This document shows, piece by piece, positions 1 to 6,439 of a DNA stretch of 33,817 bases. The position numbers were made by a program, and so were the translations under genes. Positions within the stretch are counted from its first letter, which is position 1; each line of letters starts with the position of its first letter. Below the pieces are notes generated by a model that worked only from the letters and a program-made list of their open reading frames with translations, did not search any database and had not been told where the DNA came from. The DNA is from a virus. Location: positions 1 to 33,817 of the IMG/VR virus record IMGVR_UViG_3300032053_000280. One strand, written 5' to 3'.

Positions 1-218
1 TATTTTTTTCCTATAGTCCAACATTTTTTACAATAAACTTTTCTATAATCACCCATAGTGTTTTCTTCATAACCTATGCACTTATCGCATAAATCTTTTC
101 CGCAATATTCACAATTAGCTCTACTACATGCTAATCCTATATGTATTTCTTTTCCGCATACATCACAATATTTATGTCTTTCTATTTTTTCTGCTAATAT
201 TTTTTCTTCTTTAATCAT
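1..218 (-). CDS. Cysteine-rich zinc-binding protein, 3' end outside window
   Basis: The reading frame starts at an ATG at 218 and runs off the left edge of the window, giving at least 72 residues. It holds nine cysteines, mostly as CxxC pairs (C18/C21, C36/C39, C44/C47, C63/C66). This is the pattern of a small treble-clef or zinc-ribbon protein. Its ATG overlaps the stop of the upstream Pth2 gene as ATGA, so the two are probably translationally coupled. The specific family and function are not recognised. The call rests on the cysteine spacing only. Confidence 0.6.
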   Translation of the reverse strand, partial: MIKEEKILAEKIERHKYCDVCGKEIHIGLACSRANCEYCGKDLCDKCIGYEENTMGDYRKVYCKKCWTIGKK

Positions 219-559
219 GATGTATATTCTTTTAATGCTAATGGTAAATTTGATGTTAATTTTTGTGTTATAACATTAGGTTCAATGGCAATCGAAGTTA
301 ACTGATTACCAATGTCTGGCTCAGTAAAAATTGAGTATTTTAATTCGTAAAATTTAATTTTTTCAAGAAAGAAATGTAATGCTCGTTCATCTTTAACGGA
401 TAAAAAAACAAGATACTTAGAATTTGTATTCCAATCTTTTGCGATTTTTGGGTGTTCATATTGGAATTCGACTGCTGCATGACATGCTTGTACAGCTTGA
501 GAACCTGGAGATAAATCTCTACGAGTAATAACGATAAGTTTTTGATTAACCTATTTCAT
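215..559 (-). CDS. pth2: Peptidyl-tRNA hydrolase type 2 (Pth2), in-frame amber at codon 3
   Basis: Translation of this frame gives a 114-codon archaeal/eukaryotic-type Pth2. The N-terminal strand LIVITRRDLSPGSQAVQACHAA carries the family glycine-rich/QxxHAA signature, and the C-terminal part has the GNQLTSIAIEP strand. Pth2 releases tRNA from stalled peptidyl-tRNA, which fits a phage carrying many tRNAs. The only upstream ATG reads ATG-AAA-TAG-GTT-AAT, so codon 3 (551-553) is a stop, probably a former CAG. No other ATG, GTG or TTG lies upstream of the conserved core in this frame. Either the gene is dead, or it starts at a non-standard codon or relies on suppression. It ends in a 4-nt overlap with the next gene. 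Family assignment is fairly sure; functionality is not. Confidence 0.65.
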
Positions 560-709
560 AATAATTTTTAATTTATATATTATATATCTTTTTTATAAAA
601 TGTTTCGTCAAAATATTAATAATATTAATATAAGTACTATATACCAATCATTGACCATCTAACAATTTTATAATTGCTGGAACGATCTCGATTATAATAA
701 CTATCACTA

Positions 710-877
710 TCAATTTTTATCATAAGTTTTTTCTTTATTTTGTTTAAATACTAATAAAGTGCATTCATATGCATTTTCAGTAGGTGTTAATTCATACACA
801 TCGTCTACTTTAAAAATTTTTATTGAAGTGATATCTTCAATATTTCCTACTTGTAAAGATTTATCTCCAATATTCAT
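710..877 (-). CDS. Hypothetical protein, 55 aa
   Basis: A short acidic ORF starting MNIGDKSLQVGN. Its ATG overlaps the TGA of the upstream gene by 4 nt (ATGA), the same coupling used by other genes in this block, which supports it being real. It has no membrane segment and no recognisable motif. Residues 17-28 alternate hydrophobic and polar residues as in a beta strand. About 150 nt between its end and the Pth2 frame hold no other ORF that I can support. Function unknown. Confidence 0.5.
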   Translation of the reverse strand: MNIGDKSLQVGNIEDITSIKIFKVDDVYELTPTENAYECTLLVFKQNKEKTYDKN

Positions 878-1257
878 AATAATCCTAATTGTTTTTTAGC
901 TTCTATCATTTGTTCTTCTGCTTTTTGTAAATCTTTTTCAGCTTGTTTTAATTTCCATTTAGCATTATTAACTTCTTGCATTTGTTTTTCGTTAATAATT
1001 TTTTCTTTTGCTTCTTTAACTCGTTCAGTTTCATTCATCACTTCAGTGACAAATGCCGCCATTTTAAGAATAACAGGTATAGGTTTGTCGGGATATTGCT
1101 TTGAAGTCTGTGTTACTATAGTTCTAGCAGGAGGAAGTTTTGTATAAATACGAGCAAATTTAATATCATCTGTCCAATTGTGTCCTTTATAGTTTTTAGC
1201 AGGAAAATAATATCCTTTATCATCTTGAATTACATAAATTTCAATCGATTGTATCAT
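874..1257 (-). CDS. Hypothetical protein with C-terminal coiled coil
   Basis: A 127-residue protein. The N-terminal 65 residues look globular, with YVIQDDKGYYFPAK and a conserved-looking aromatic patch. Residues 75-125 are charged, alanine-rich and heptad-like (KQAEKDLQKAEEQMIEAKKQ), so a helical coiled coil is likely. It is coupled downstream to the 55-aa gene by ATGA and upstream overlaps the cysteine-rich gene by 4 nt, so it lies in one polycistronic unit. I do not recognise the family. Confidence 0.6.
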   Translation of the reverse strand: MIQSIEIYVIQDDKGYYFPAKNYKGHNWTDDIKFARIYTKLPPARTIVTQTSKQYPDKPIPVILKMAAFVTEVMNETERVKEAKEKIINEKQMQEVNNAKWKLKQAEKDLQKAEEQMIEAKKQLGLL

Positions 1258-1490
1258 AAGAATTCTCGTTTTAAATATTCAAATATATTATCTACTCTTT
1301 GTTTTTCATGTATCCAAGTGCACCCGCTACAATCCCATATTCCATTATCTAACATTTTTCCTAGATTTAAATGACCACAAGGATATTTTGGACAATAGCA
1401 AAATGTGCAGTCTTCTAATTTGTTTTTATCATGACAAGGATAATACGTACATGCCTTATTTATTCTACTGATTTCCATTTTTGTGGCCAA
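1254..1490 (-). CDS. Cysteine-rich small-domain protein
   Basis: A 78-residue protein with eight cysteines (C14, C19, C28, C31, C33, C38, C54, C57). The motifs ACTYYPCH, CTFCYCPKYPCG and WDCSGCTWIH match what I remember of the cysteine-rich small domain family (Pfam PF04071 type), usually a metal-binding stand-alone domain of unknown role. The start could instead be Met5 (1478), because the first 31 nt overlap the upstream gene. It overlaps the next gene downstream by 4 nt. Family assignment is from memory. Confidence 0.6.
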   Translation of the reverse strand: MATKMEISRINKACTYYPCHDKNKLEDCTFCYCPKYPCGHLNLGKMLDNGIWDCSGCTWIHEKQRVDNIFEYLKREFL

Positions 1491-1768
1491 CTATCAAGAT
1501 CAAATATTGGTTTTTTAAAGGCCTTTTTTATTTTTTTAAGAGTCCATTTAATAGCTTTTTTAGATTCTAATCCATCTAAAATACGTTTTGATTCAATATA
1601 AGAATCCGGTTTATCATTAGTATAATAAACTTCAACTACTGAAAATATTCTTTCATCTGGAAAAATTTTATTATTTCTTGCATCAGATAAATCATATGCT
1701 ATTTTTCCAGTAATTAATTTTGTAACTATTCTATAATTCCAATGATTTTTACTTTTATAATTTCCCAT
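1460..1768 (-). CDS. Hypothetical phage protein, 102 aa
   Basis: The frame stays open to 1846, but that longer version would run into the tRNA gene at 1794-1868, so the internal ATG at 1768 (MGNYKSKNHWNY) is chosen. The N-terminal part has HWNYRIVTK and IFSVVEVYYTNDKPDSY, a layout common in small phage proteins of unknown function. The C-terminus is rich in lysine and tryptophan. It is the first protein gene downstream of the tRNA/ncRNA transcription unit and may be partly co-transcribed with it. Function unknown. Confidence 0.6.
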   Translation of the reverse strand: MGNYKSKNHWNYRIVTKLITGKIAYDLSDARNNKIFPDERIFSVVEVYYTNDKPDSYIESKRILDGLESKKAIKWTLKKIKKAFKKPIFDLDSWPQKWKSVE

Positions 1769-1793
1769 TAATTTTTGTATTGAATTATTAGTG

Positions 1794-1868
1794 TAGCTCG
1801 GGTGGAATTCGAATCCACACTGAATAGGTTTTGAATCTATTGCCAACTGCCAATTGGGCTACCGAGCC
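1794..1868 (-). tRNA. tRNA-Leu(CAA), short variable loop
   Basis: A cloverleaf on the minus strand: acceptor GGCTCGG/CCGAGCT, U8-A9, T-arm GTGGA-TTCGAAT-TCCAC. The anticodon arm is ATAGA-TTCAAAA-CCTAT, reading CAA by position. The variable loop is only 5 nt, although bacterial tRNA-Leu is normally class II with a long arm. The first pair is G1-U72 and the discriminator is A73; CCA is not encoded. The anticodon stem has an A31-C39 mismatch. It directly follows the giant ncRNA in the same transcript. Confidence 0.75.
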
Positions 1869-1869
1869 A

Positions 1870-1902
1870 TAAAATAATAACCTGAGATTACAGTTATTAT
1901 AC
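1870..1902 (-). terminator. Terminator-like hairpin at ncRNA 3' end
   Basis: On the minus strand ATAATAAC and GTTATTAT form an 8-bp stem around TGTAATCTCAG, followed by TTTTA. It sits between the structured RNA and tRNA-Leu(CAA). It could be a weak terminator or the closing hairpin of the ncRNA, since the tRNA downstream must still be transcribed. Confidence 0.4.
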
Positions 1903-2221
1903 TGGAATTACCTTCGTTTCCGTACCCTTGGGGTGCTAACCCGTTGGTTAAAAACTTATCCACTCATCGATGTTACGAGAGTCTACCAGCATCGCTGCCT
2001 TGTTTTAAGTGTAGGCTATACCACTATCACCAGGAAATTACTCGACGTTCAGATTCCCTCCGACCTTGCGAGCCGTTCACTTCCGCTAAGAAGTTAAGAG
2101 TCTCATCCTATCAAACTCTTCCACCTTGCGAGTTTCCGAGTTCCTCATTCTCTTGCGAGTGAGGAATTTAGCGATTTACATCTCCTGATTGGTCGAGGCT
2201 TTGCGTTTATACTATTAATTT

Positions 2222-2292
2222 CTATAGATGCAGGGATTGCGCCTGCGCCCACCGCTCCAAAAGGCGATTGCTCTCTATTGAGCTAATCTAAA
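2222..2292 (-). other. tRNA-like cloverleaf embedded in the giant RNA
   Basis: 71 nt folding as acceptor TTTAGAT/ATCTATA (one T-T mismatch), D-stem GCTC/GAGC, anticodon stem ATCGC/GCGGT and T-stem GCAGG/CCTGC. The T-loop is CGCAATC rather than TTCGAAT, and the anticodon loop seems to be 8 nt (CTTTTGGA, possibly UUU). These flaws suggest a structural domain rather than a working tRNA. Confidence 0.6.
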
Positions 2293-2830
2293 ATCTAGTC
2301 TTCCTGAATCGGCGCTCGACCAGAGCTTCGTGAGTTTTTGACCTACAAAATACTCAACCGATCCTGCGTTTCAGGTTTTGGTTTCCCCTACTGTGCCACT
2401 CAAGAAGAATTACGGCTTCCGCCAAATCCATCTGTCATTTGTACTTAGCCTTCGTCCTCCTCAGAACTCAGACAGAATACTTACCCCTTAACTTTCATCG
2501 GACATGATTTTGACGTGCTTGTGGACGGGTGTCAACCCTATTAAGGTAGCTCCTTACCCTCTTGCGAGGGGGCTTACTACCGGTGCCCTTGCCAAAGGAC
2601 CACAATTAACCCTTTCGGGAGACTGATCATTTTTCAACTACCTCCGAACTTAATCGAAGGGCACTATTGGCTAGCGCTTGTCGAGGCTTGCGTAACTTGA
2701 CCATTGCTGGCAGGACAACTAGGAAAGTCATCCTCTTTTGAATCTTGCGACTCATTATCTCTTTTCACGTTTTCCACTGGGCGAACCATGTCGAATTGTG
2801 ATTAACCTTCTCACGCGAAGGCAGTATTTT

Positions 2831-2846
2831 CAATACGTTAAAGAAC
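2831..2846 (-). promoter_or_regulatory. boxA-like antitermination element
   Basis: The minus strand reads GTTCTTTAACGTATTG about 20 nt after the promoter. This resembles rRNA-operon boxA (E. coli TGCTCTTTAACA, which binds NusB/NusE). Similar sequences recur at 4436-4444, 6769-6784 and 7909-7924, always at or inside RNA-gene transcripts. Confidence 0.5.
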
Positions 2847-2864
2847 TATTTTAATTGATAATAT

Positions 2865-2902
2865 GTAAATATAATAAAAATTCTTGATATAAAAAAATAT
2901 TT
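2865..2902 (-). promoter_or_regulatory. Phage consensus promoter for the giant RNA
   Basis: The minus strand has a T-tract, TATATCAAGA, then TATATTTAC with exactly 14 nt from the start of TCAAGA to the start of TATATTTAC. Ten other copies in the window have the same spacing. The -7-like element matches the Bacteroidota TAnnTTTG consensus. The transcript would start near 2858. Confidence 0.75.
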
Positions 2903-2925
2903 AGCTATTTATTATCAAAATATTT

Positions 2926-3915
2926 TCATTTTCGTAGCATTTTAGTATTTTTATTTCTTATGCATGCTCCCTTTCCACTACATTGTCTAGAACAATATTC
3001 ATTATAACATTCATTCCCGCAAATTTTACATATATTTCTATTTATTTTATGAGGATTTCCTTCATATAATTCAATATAGTTTTTACCATACTTTTTTTCT
3101 ACAAAATTAAATATTTCTTTTAAATCATCATGAAATAAAACTATTAATTTAATTTCTTTAGGAAATTGACTTAATTTTTCTTTAGTTTGACTATCATTCC
3201 ATCCCTTTATTTCATAGTAATCATTTCCTATTTTAAAATCTGGATAAAATTTACGTTCTTTTTTATTAAAAATATATTTAAAAAAAATATTATTATTTCT
3301 AGTAAATTTAATATTTTTATCTAAATGATATATTACCCATGCTAATTCATATGTAGATTGGCACCAATATCCTTTATACCATCCGCATTTTCCTCTTCCT
3401 GAATTAATTTTATATCCTCCAGTTTTTCCTTTTAATGAATTGGACAATTTTTTTAAATATTCAGGTGATTTATGATAAGCTTTACTACATTCAATAGAAC
3501 AATATTTTTTATTTTTAAATTTTGTTTCAAACGCATTATTACAAGTTTTACATATTTTTTTATAGGGTTCTTTCGTTAAAGCTTTTCTTATTTTTTCGCC
3601 TATTTCTTTTCTATTATTTTTCGTACTAAAACCCTTTGCACATTCTTTAGAACAAAATCTAGCAGAACCATATTTTTTAAAAACTTCTTTTACACAATAT
3701 TCACAAAAATAATGATATTGTTTTTGTTCTTTATCGTGTGTTTTTAAATGTTTTTTATAATTAGAGCCTTTTATTTCTTTATTGCATAATTTGCATTTTA
3801 TTTTTGTATTTCTTGCTTTAATTAAACCATGCAAATGAATACAATGCATAGAACAAAAATTTTCACTTTTAATTTTAAAATTTATAGAACCACAAATTAT
3901 ACAAACTTTTGACAT
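2926..3915 (-). CDS. Homing endonuclease-like protein, zinc fingers plus PD-(D/E)XK domain
   Basis: A 330-residue lysine-rich protein. The open frame extends to 4008 but would overlap the tRNA at 3984-4071, so the ATG at 3915 (MSKVCIICG) is used. Five or six CxxC-type zinc knuckles fill the N-terminal two-thirds and recur at the C-terminus (ICKICGNEC and CSRQC). Between them lies a PD-(D/E)XK-type core, FYPDFKIGNDYYEIKGW, where D, E and K are the likely catalytic residues. The protein resembles Vsr-like nucleases and phage homing endonucleases. It is inserted between the giant RNA and a tRNA pair, a typical site for a selfish endonuclease gene. Nuclease activity is inferred. Confidence 0.65.
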   Translation of the reverse strand: MSKVCIICGSINFKIKSENFCSMHCIHLHGLIKARNTKIKCKLCNKEIKGSNYKKHLKTHDKEQKQYHYFCEYCVKEVFKKYGSARFCSKECAKGFSTKNNRKEIGEKIRKALTKEPYKKICKTCNNAFETKFKNKKYCSIECSKAYHKSPEYLKKLSNSLKGKTGGYKINSGRGKCGWYKGYWCQSTYELAWVIYHLDKNIKFTRNNNIFFKYIFNKKERKFYPDFKIGNDYYEIKGWNDSQTKEKLSQFPKEIKLIVLFHDDLKEIFNFVEKKYGKNYIELYEGNPHKINRNICKICGNECYNEYCSRQCSGKGACIRNKNTKMLRK

Positions 3916-3983
3916 ATCTTTTTGTATTATATACTTAAGTATAGCAAAAGTTTTACGAACTATTTTATATAAATTGATTGTAG

Positions 3984-4071
3984 TACTATGAGTGGGATTC
4001 GAACCCACGAATCGATTATTATCGAACTAGTTTGAGAAGCTAGTCACTTTGAACCACTTGTATATCATAGC
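3984..4071 (-). tRNA. Class II tRNA, anticodon CUC by position (Glu?)
   Basis: 88 nt: acceptor GCTATGA/TCATAGT, D-stem TAC/GTG with GTGG in the D-loop, T-arm GTGGG-TTCGAAT-CCCAC. It has a long variable arm (TCGAT/ATCGA). The anticodon arm CTAGC-TTCTCAA-ACTAG gives CUC, a glutamate anticodon, although a long variable arm normally marks Ser, Leu or Tyr. Its ends are G1-U72 and A73. Amino-acid identity is uncertain; being a tRNA is not. Confidence 0.7.
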
Positions 4072-4081
4072 ATTATATTTG

Positions 4082-4166
4082 TACTATGGATGGGATTCGA
4101 ACCCATGAATCGATTACCGAACTAGCTTGAAGGGCTAGCTACTTTGAGCCGCTTGTATACCATAGC
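4082..4166 (-). tRNA. Class II tRNA, anticodon UUC by position (Glu?)
   Basis: 85 nt, close paralogue of the tRNA at 3984-4071: acceptor GCTATGG/CCATAGT, D-stem TAC/GTA, variable-arm stem TCG/CGA, T-arm ATGGG-TTCGAAT-CCCAT. The anticodon arm CTAGC-CCTTCAA-GCTAG reads UUC by position, with an unusual C33. It shares G1-U72 and A73. The pair looks like a tandem duplication followed by anticodon change. Confidence 0.7.
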
Positions 4167-4174
4167 ATGTTAAT

Positions 4175-4290
4175 TTCAGTGAGTCTTTAAGAAAATAGAC
4201 TCACCGTGAAACTCTAGTCTATCACAAGAATGCCAACCCATTCTTCAACTGTTTTGACGCTTGATTGGAGACGCTTTATCAGTTGTTTAA
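4175..4290 (-). ncRNA. Hairpin-rich spacer RNA between tRNAs
   Basis: A non-coding stretch with strong inverted repeats: gtgagtct/agactcac (4179-4186 with 4197-4204), agaatg/cattct (4227-4232 with 4239-4244) and caactg/cagttg (4246-4251 with 4280-4285). It lies inside the minus-strand tRNA transcript. It may be a processing spacer or a small structured RNA. Fold deduced by eye. Confidence 0.4.
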
Positions 4291-4302
4291 AATAATGTTA
4301 AA

Positions 4303-4422
4303 AATCGTCACGAGGAATCAAACCTCGGTATTTCTTTGCCGGACCATTACTATAGATTAGATTTCCGTTTAATTTATAGATTTCACTACCTGTTGAATAT
4401 TAAGCAAACTCAGGATGACGAT
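4303..4422 (-). ncRNA. tRNA-like RNA with enlarged interior (120 nt)
   Basis: The ends form a perfect 7-bp acceptor (ATCGTCA/TGACGAT) and a perfect T-arm (CGAGG-TTTGATT-CCTCG). The D-arm position has CCTG/CAGG around an 18-nt loop. The anticodon region is expanded to about 60 nt with CTATA/TATAG. At 120 nt it is too long for a normal tRNA. It could be a tRNA with a small insertion or a degenerate one. It is first in the transcript driven by the promoter at 4461. Confidence 0.5.
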
Positions 4423-4435
4423 TAAATATCTTTAT

Positions 4436-4444
4436 TCAAAGAAC
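4436..4444 (-). promoter_or_regulatory. boxA-like element
   Basis: The minus strand reads GTTCTTTGA shortly after the promoter at 4461-4498 and before the tRNA-like RNA. It is a partial match to the boxA-like leader at 2831 (GTTCTTTAA). Confidence 0.4.
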
Positions 4445-4460
4445 TTTTTTTATTTAATAG

Positions 4461-4498
4461 TTAAATATAATCAATTTTTCTGAAATAAAAAAATAATT
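4461..4498 (-). promoter_or_regulatory. Phage consensus promoter for tRNA unit
   Basis: The minus strand reads T-tract, TTATTTCAGA, then TATATTTAA with the invariant 14-nt spacing. It points toward the tRNA-like RNA and the class II tRNA pair. Confidence 0.75.
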
Positions 4499-4504
4499 TA
4501 CCAT

Positions 4505-4822
4505 TTATTTTTCTGTTTTAATAATATTTTTATTTATAAAAGTAGAAAGTTTTTTTGCTTCTTCCGCACTTAATATTACTTGATCTTCATACATTTTTGC
4601 AGTTTTAAGATAATTAAATATTATTTTTAATCTTTCCCAAAAACTTGGCTTTTTATTATATTTGCCGTATGTAAACATTGCTAACCAAAATTCTTGTCTA
4701 ACTTGTGTAGTATTTCTTTCGGAATCATCAAAATACTCAACATCGTGTGTAATTTGTAATAAATGAGTACCGCATTCGCACTCAATATATTCTTTTTTAG
4801 TTTCATCTCTTGTTGTTATCAT
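4505..4822 (-). CDS. Hypothetical protein, 105 aa
   Basis: Starts MITTRDETKKEYIECECGTHLLQITHDVEYF. The CECGTHLL segment resembles a short phage protein family with a CxCGxH metal-knuckle motif, but I cannot name it. An aromatic, tryptophan-containing middle (FWLAMFTYG, SFWERLKIIFNYL) is followed by a polar tail. It lies between tRNA-Tyr and the promoter at 4461, so it may be read from the upstream cold-shock/tRNA-Tyr transcript. Function unknown. Confidence 0.6.
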   Translation of the reverse strand: MITTRDETKKEYIECECGTHLLQITHDVEYFDDSERNTTQVRQEFWLAMFTYGKYNKKPSFWERLKIIFNYLKTAKMYEDQVILSAEEAKKLSTFINKNIIKTEK

Positions 4823-4838
4823 AATCTTTAATTTTTTG

Positions 4839-4907
4839 TGCCGACGGAAGTATTCGAAACTTCAAGCTAAGGTTTTACAGACCTGTCTTCTGCCCTGGAT
4901 CGTCGGC
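4839..4907 (-). tRNA. tRNA-Tyr(GUA), short variable loop
   Basis: 69 nt: perfect acceptor GCCGACG/CGTCGGC, T-arm GAAGT-TTCGAAT-ACTTC. The anticodon arm CAGGT-CTGTAAA-ACCTT reads GUA, and A73 follows. The variable region is 5 nt and the D-arm is poorly paired, although bacterial tRNA-Tyr is normally class II. Confidence 0.7.
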
Positions 4908-4909
4908 GT

Positions 4910-4970
4910 ATGCAGTCTCTCCTGCTGTCACGCATCCTTGTTTTACTATCATCGGGTGCGTTTCCGATCC
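4910..4970 (-). other. Structured leader between csp gene and tRNA-Tyr
   Basis: The minus strand has ATCGG/CCGAT, ACGCA/TGCGT and GCAG/CTGC inverted repeats in about 60 nt just after the cold-shock stop codon. It is GC-richer than its surroundings and may be a processing or terminator structure. It could be a decayed tRNA. Confidence 0.3.
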
Positions 4971-4976
4971 ATTCGA

Positions 4977-5192
4977 TTATATCAATTTAACGTTGATTGC
5001 GTTTAGGCCTTTAGGGCCTTCTTTCAAATCGAATTCGACATCGTCGTTTTCGTTGATAGTATCCACACACCCGGTTACATGGCAAAAATATTCTTTTGTT
5101 GAATTAGAATCAGAAATAAATCCAAACCCTTTTTGTGCATTAAAAAATTTTACTTTACCATTCAATTTTGTTGTTGTTGTTTTTTCACTCAT
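4977..5192 (-). CDS. Cold-shock domain RNA-binding protein
   Basis: A 71-residue single OB-fold cold-shock domain with the classical order: LNGKVKFFN strand, RNP1-like KGFGFI (residues 21-26), RNP2-like YFCHVT (35-40), and DDVEFDLKEGPKGLNAINV at the C-terminus. Length is typical of CspA-family proteins. These proteins bind single-stranded RNA or DNA and melt secondary structure. Here the gene is embedded in a region making highly structured RNAs, which suggests, but does not prove, a role as RNA chaperone. Assignment to the fold is secure. Confidence 0.9.
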   Translation of the reverse strand: MSEKTTTTKLNGKVKFFNAQKGFGFISDSNSTKEYFCHVTGCVDTINENDDVEFDLKEGPKGLNAINVKLI

Positions 5193-5231
5193 TTTATTCT
5201 TTATTTATTTTAATTAATATAAACGATATAT

Positions 5232-6206
5232 TTATATTTTACATTTATTCATATTTGTGTAATCTTTATTAGTTATCATTATATAGTTGTAGTTATTAGC
5301 AATAGTAGCTTTTCTTTTTTCTTCAATTTGTTCTTTATCTTTTTCAGCAAGATAAGAATTTTTGCATTCAACTATAAGATTCAAAGAAGGAATATAAAAA
5401 TCTGGAAAATAATAATGTTTCTTTCCTTCAAACATATATTTTATTGATTTTGCGTTTATTATATCTGGATATTTATCATAATATTTTTCTAAAAAATCTA
5501 ATTCATAAGAACCTCTATAATAAACATCAGTATTTTTATATTGTTTTAATTTAAATGCAGATTTTTGTTGTTTCTCAAAAATTTCTTTATTTTGTAATGG
5601 ATTTTCTACACCATATTTTTTAATATATGCGTACTTTATTTTATTTTTTACTTCTTTAGATTTAAATGGATTATCTACTCCAAGATTGTTTAAATAAGTT
5701 TGTTTAACTTTTTCTCTAAATTCTTTTGTTTTAAAAAAATATTCTACACCATATTTATTTAAACATGTTTGTTTAGACTTTTCTATATTAACATAATTTT
5801 CATTACCATATTTTTCTTTTATGGTTTGTTTCTTTTTTTCAGTGTTCCAGCCAGATTTTACATCATGATTTTTTAAACAAGTTTCTTCTTTTTTCTTTTT
5901 TATTTCTTTAGATTGAGATACATATTCTACACCATATTTATTTAAACATGTTTGTTTAGTTTTTTCTAATGAACATTTTATTGAACAGGTTTCTTTGTAT
6001 CCATATCGAAAATTTGAATATGTTATTTTTACTCCACATACTTTACATTTATCATCATTTTCTTTTTTTAACCATTTATCATAATATTCCTTTGTATTAT
6101 TATGATTAATATTAATGTGTTTACTTAATTCCCTTAAATTTTTATATAGTGTATCGCATTCTTCACATATAAATAAACCTTTATTTGTTTTTCTAAATTC
6201 TTTCAT
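5232..6206 (-). CDS. Homing endonuclease-like protein, repeat-rich with C-terminal PD-(D/E)XK domain
   Basis: A 324-residue protein. It has an N-terminal C2H2-like finger (ICEECDTLY...HININH), a CxxC/CxxxC pair, then five to six copies of a KYGVENP-like repeat (NKYGVEYVS, NNLGVDNPFKS, KKYGVENPLQNKE) of the kind found in phage homing endonucleases. The C-terminus has YYRGSYELDFLEKYY and YFPDFYIPSLNLIVECK, a PD-(D/E)XK nuclease core. It is a paralogue of the plus-strand gene at 21109-21900 with near-identical ends, but it carries extra repeats. It sits between the cold-shock gene and tRNA-Pro, consistent with homing into the tRNA array. Confidence 0.7.
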   Translation of the reverse strand: MKEFRKTNKGLFICEECDTLYKNLRELSKHININHNNTKEYYDKWLKKENDDKCKVCGVKITYSNFRYGYKETCSIKCSLEKTKQTCLNKYGVEYVSQSKEIKKKKEETCLKNHDVKSGWNTEKKKQTIKEKYGNENYVNIEKSKQTCLNKYGVEYFFKTKEFREKVKQTYLNNLGVDNPFKSKEVKNKIKYAYIKKYGVENPLQNKEIFEKQQKSAFKLKQYKNTDVYYRGSYELDFLEKYYDKYPDIINAKSIKYMFEGKKHYYFPDFYIPSLNLIVECKNSYLAEKDKEQIEEKRKATIANNYNYIMITNKDYTNMNKCKI

Positions 6207-6255
6207 ATAAAATTATATCTTTTTAATTATATGATTATAAATTGATTAAGTTTTG

Positions 6256-6328
6256 TCGAAGATGTGCGATTCGAACGCCTCCAAATGCTCCCAAAGCATT
6301 TATGCAACCAAGTTACACCTCATCCTCG
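6256..6328 (-). tRNA. tRNA-Pro(UGG), weak T-stem
   Basis: 73 nt: acceptor CGAGGAT/ATCTTCG with one G-U pair (C1-G72 as in Pro tRNAs), anticodon arm AATGC-TTTGGGA-GCATT reading UGG, T-loop TTCGAAT. The T-stem has only three good pairs, so the tRNA may be decaying. The discriminator is A73. Confidence 0.6.
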
Positions 6329-6333
6329 TTAAA

Positions 6334-6433
6334 GCATATTTTGTTAAATTTAAGTCCTCTCAAAATATGCAAAACCGCTGACTATTTGTTATATACTGCA
6401 CAACTGAACAGTCTGCAGGTGAAGAAACAAATA
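6334..6433 (-). ncRNA. Hairpin-rich spacer RNA between tRNA-Leu and tRNA-Pro
   Basis: Two strong hairpins: a perfect 10-bp stem gcatattttg/caaaatatgc (6334-6343 with 6361-6370), and a nested stem tatttgtt/aacaaata (6383-6390 with 6426-6433) enclosing ctgca/tgcag and actg/cagt. No ORF fits. Such regular pairing is unlikely by chance and suggests a structured or processed RNA. Confidence 0.45.
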
Positions 6434-6439
6434 CCTTCG

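Larger units (their letters stand above)
1870..2856 (-). ncRNA. Giant structured phage RNA, GOLLD/ROOL-like (about 0.98 kb)
   Basis: About 980 nt with no plausible ORF and much higher GC than the surroundings. Minus-strand hairpins are numerous. CCCTC-GCAA-GAGGG, CTC-GCAA-GAG inside TTCCTCA/TGAGGAA, GAGTC-GCAA-GATTC, CCC-GAAA-GGG and GGC-GGAA-GCC give GNRA tetraloops. GGGT-TGAC-ACCC, GGGT-TAGC-ACCC and GGTAG/CTACC are further stems. A complete tRNA-like cloverleaf is embedded at 2222-2292. A phage promoter at 2865-2902 and a boxA-like leader precede it, and a tRNA follows. Size, GNRA richness, the embedded tRNA and a phage tRNA-array setting are the known hallmarks of GOLLD RNA; ROOL is usually nearer 600 nt. 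I could not run a covariance search, so the family name is inference. The claim of a large structured RNA is strong. Confidence 0.8.

Noticed and set aside
215-559. Amber reassignment or programmed suppression across the genome
   Set aside because: TAG ends other genes (16794, 30483) and no tRNA with a CUA anticodon was found; only one gene shows an in-frame TAG.
1944-2162. 72-codon plus-strand ORF in the GC-rich region
   Set aside because: It is antisense to the structured RNA, has no promoter and its Ser/Pro/Cys-rich translation has no protein features.
1870-2856. Fragment of 16S/23S rRNA
   Set aside because: The GC-rich block was considered as captured rRNA, but I see none of the universal rRNA signature segments; the structure style fits a phage giant RNA better.
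4303-4422. Group I intron in a tRNA
   Set aside because: The insertion is far too short and lacks P3/P7-like core pairing.
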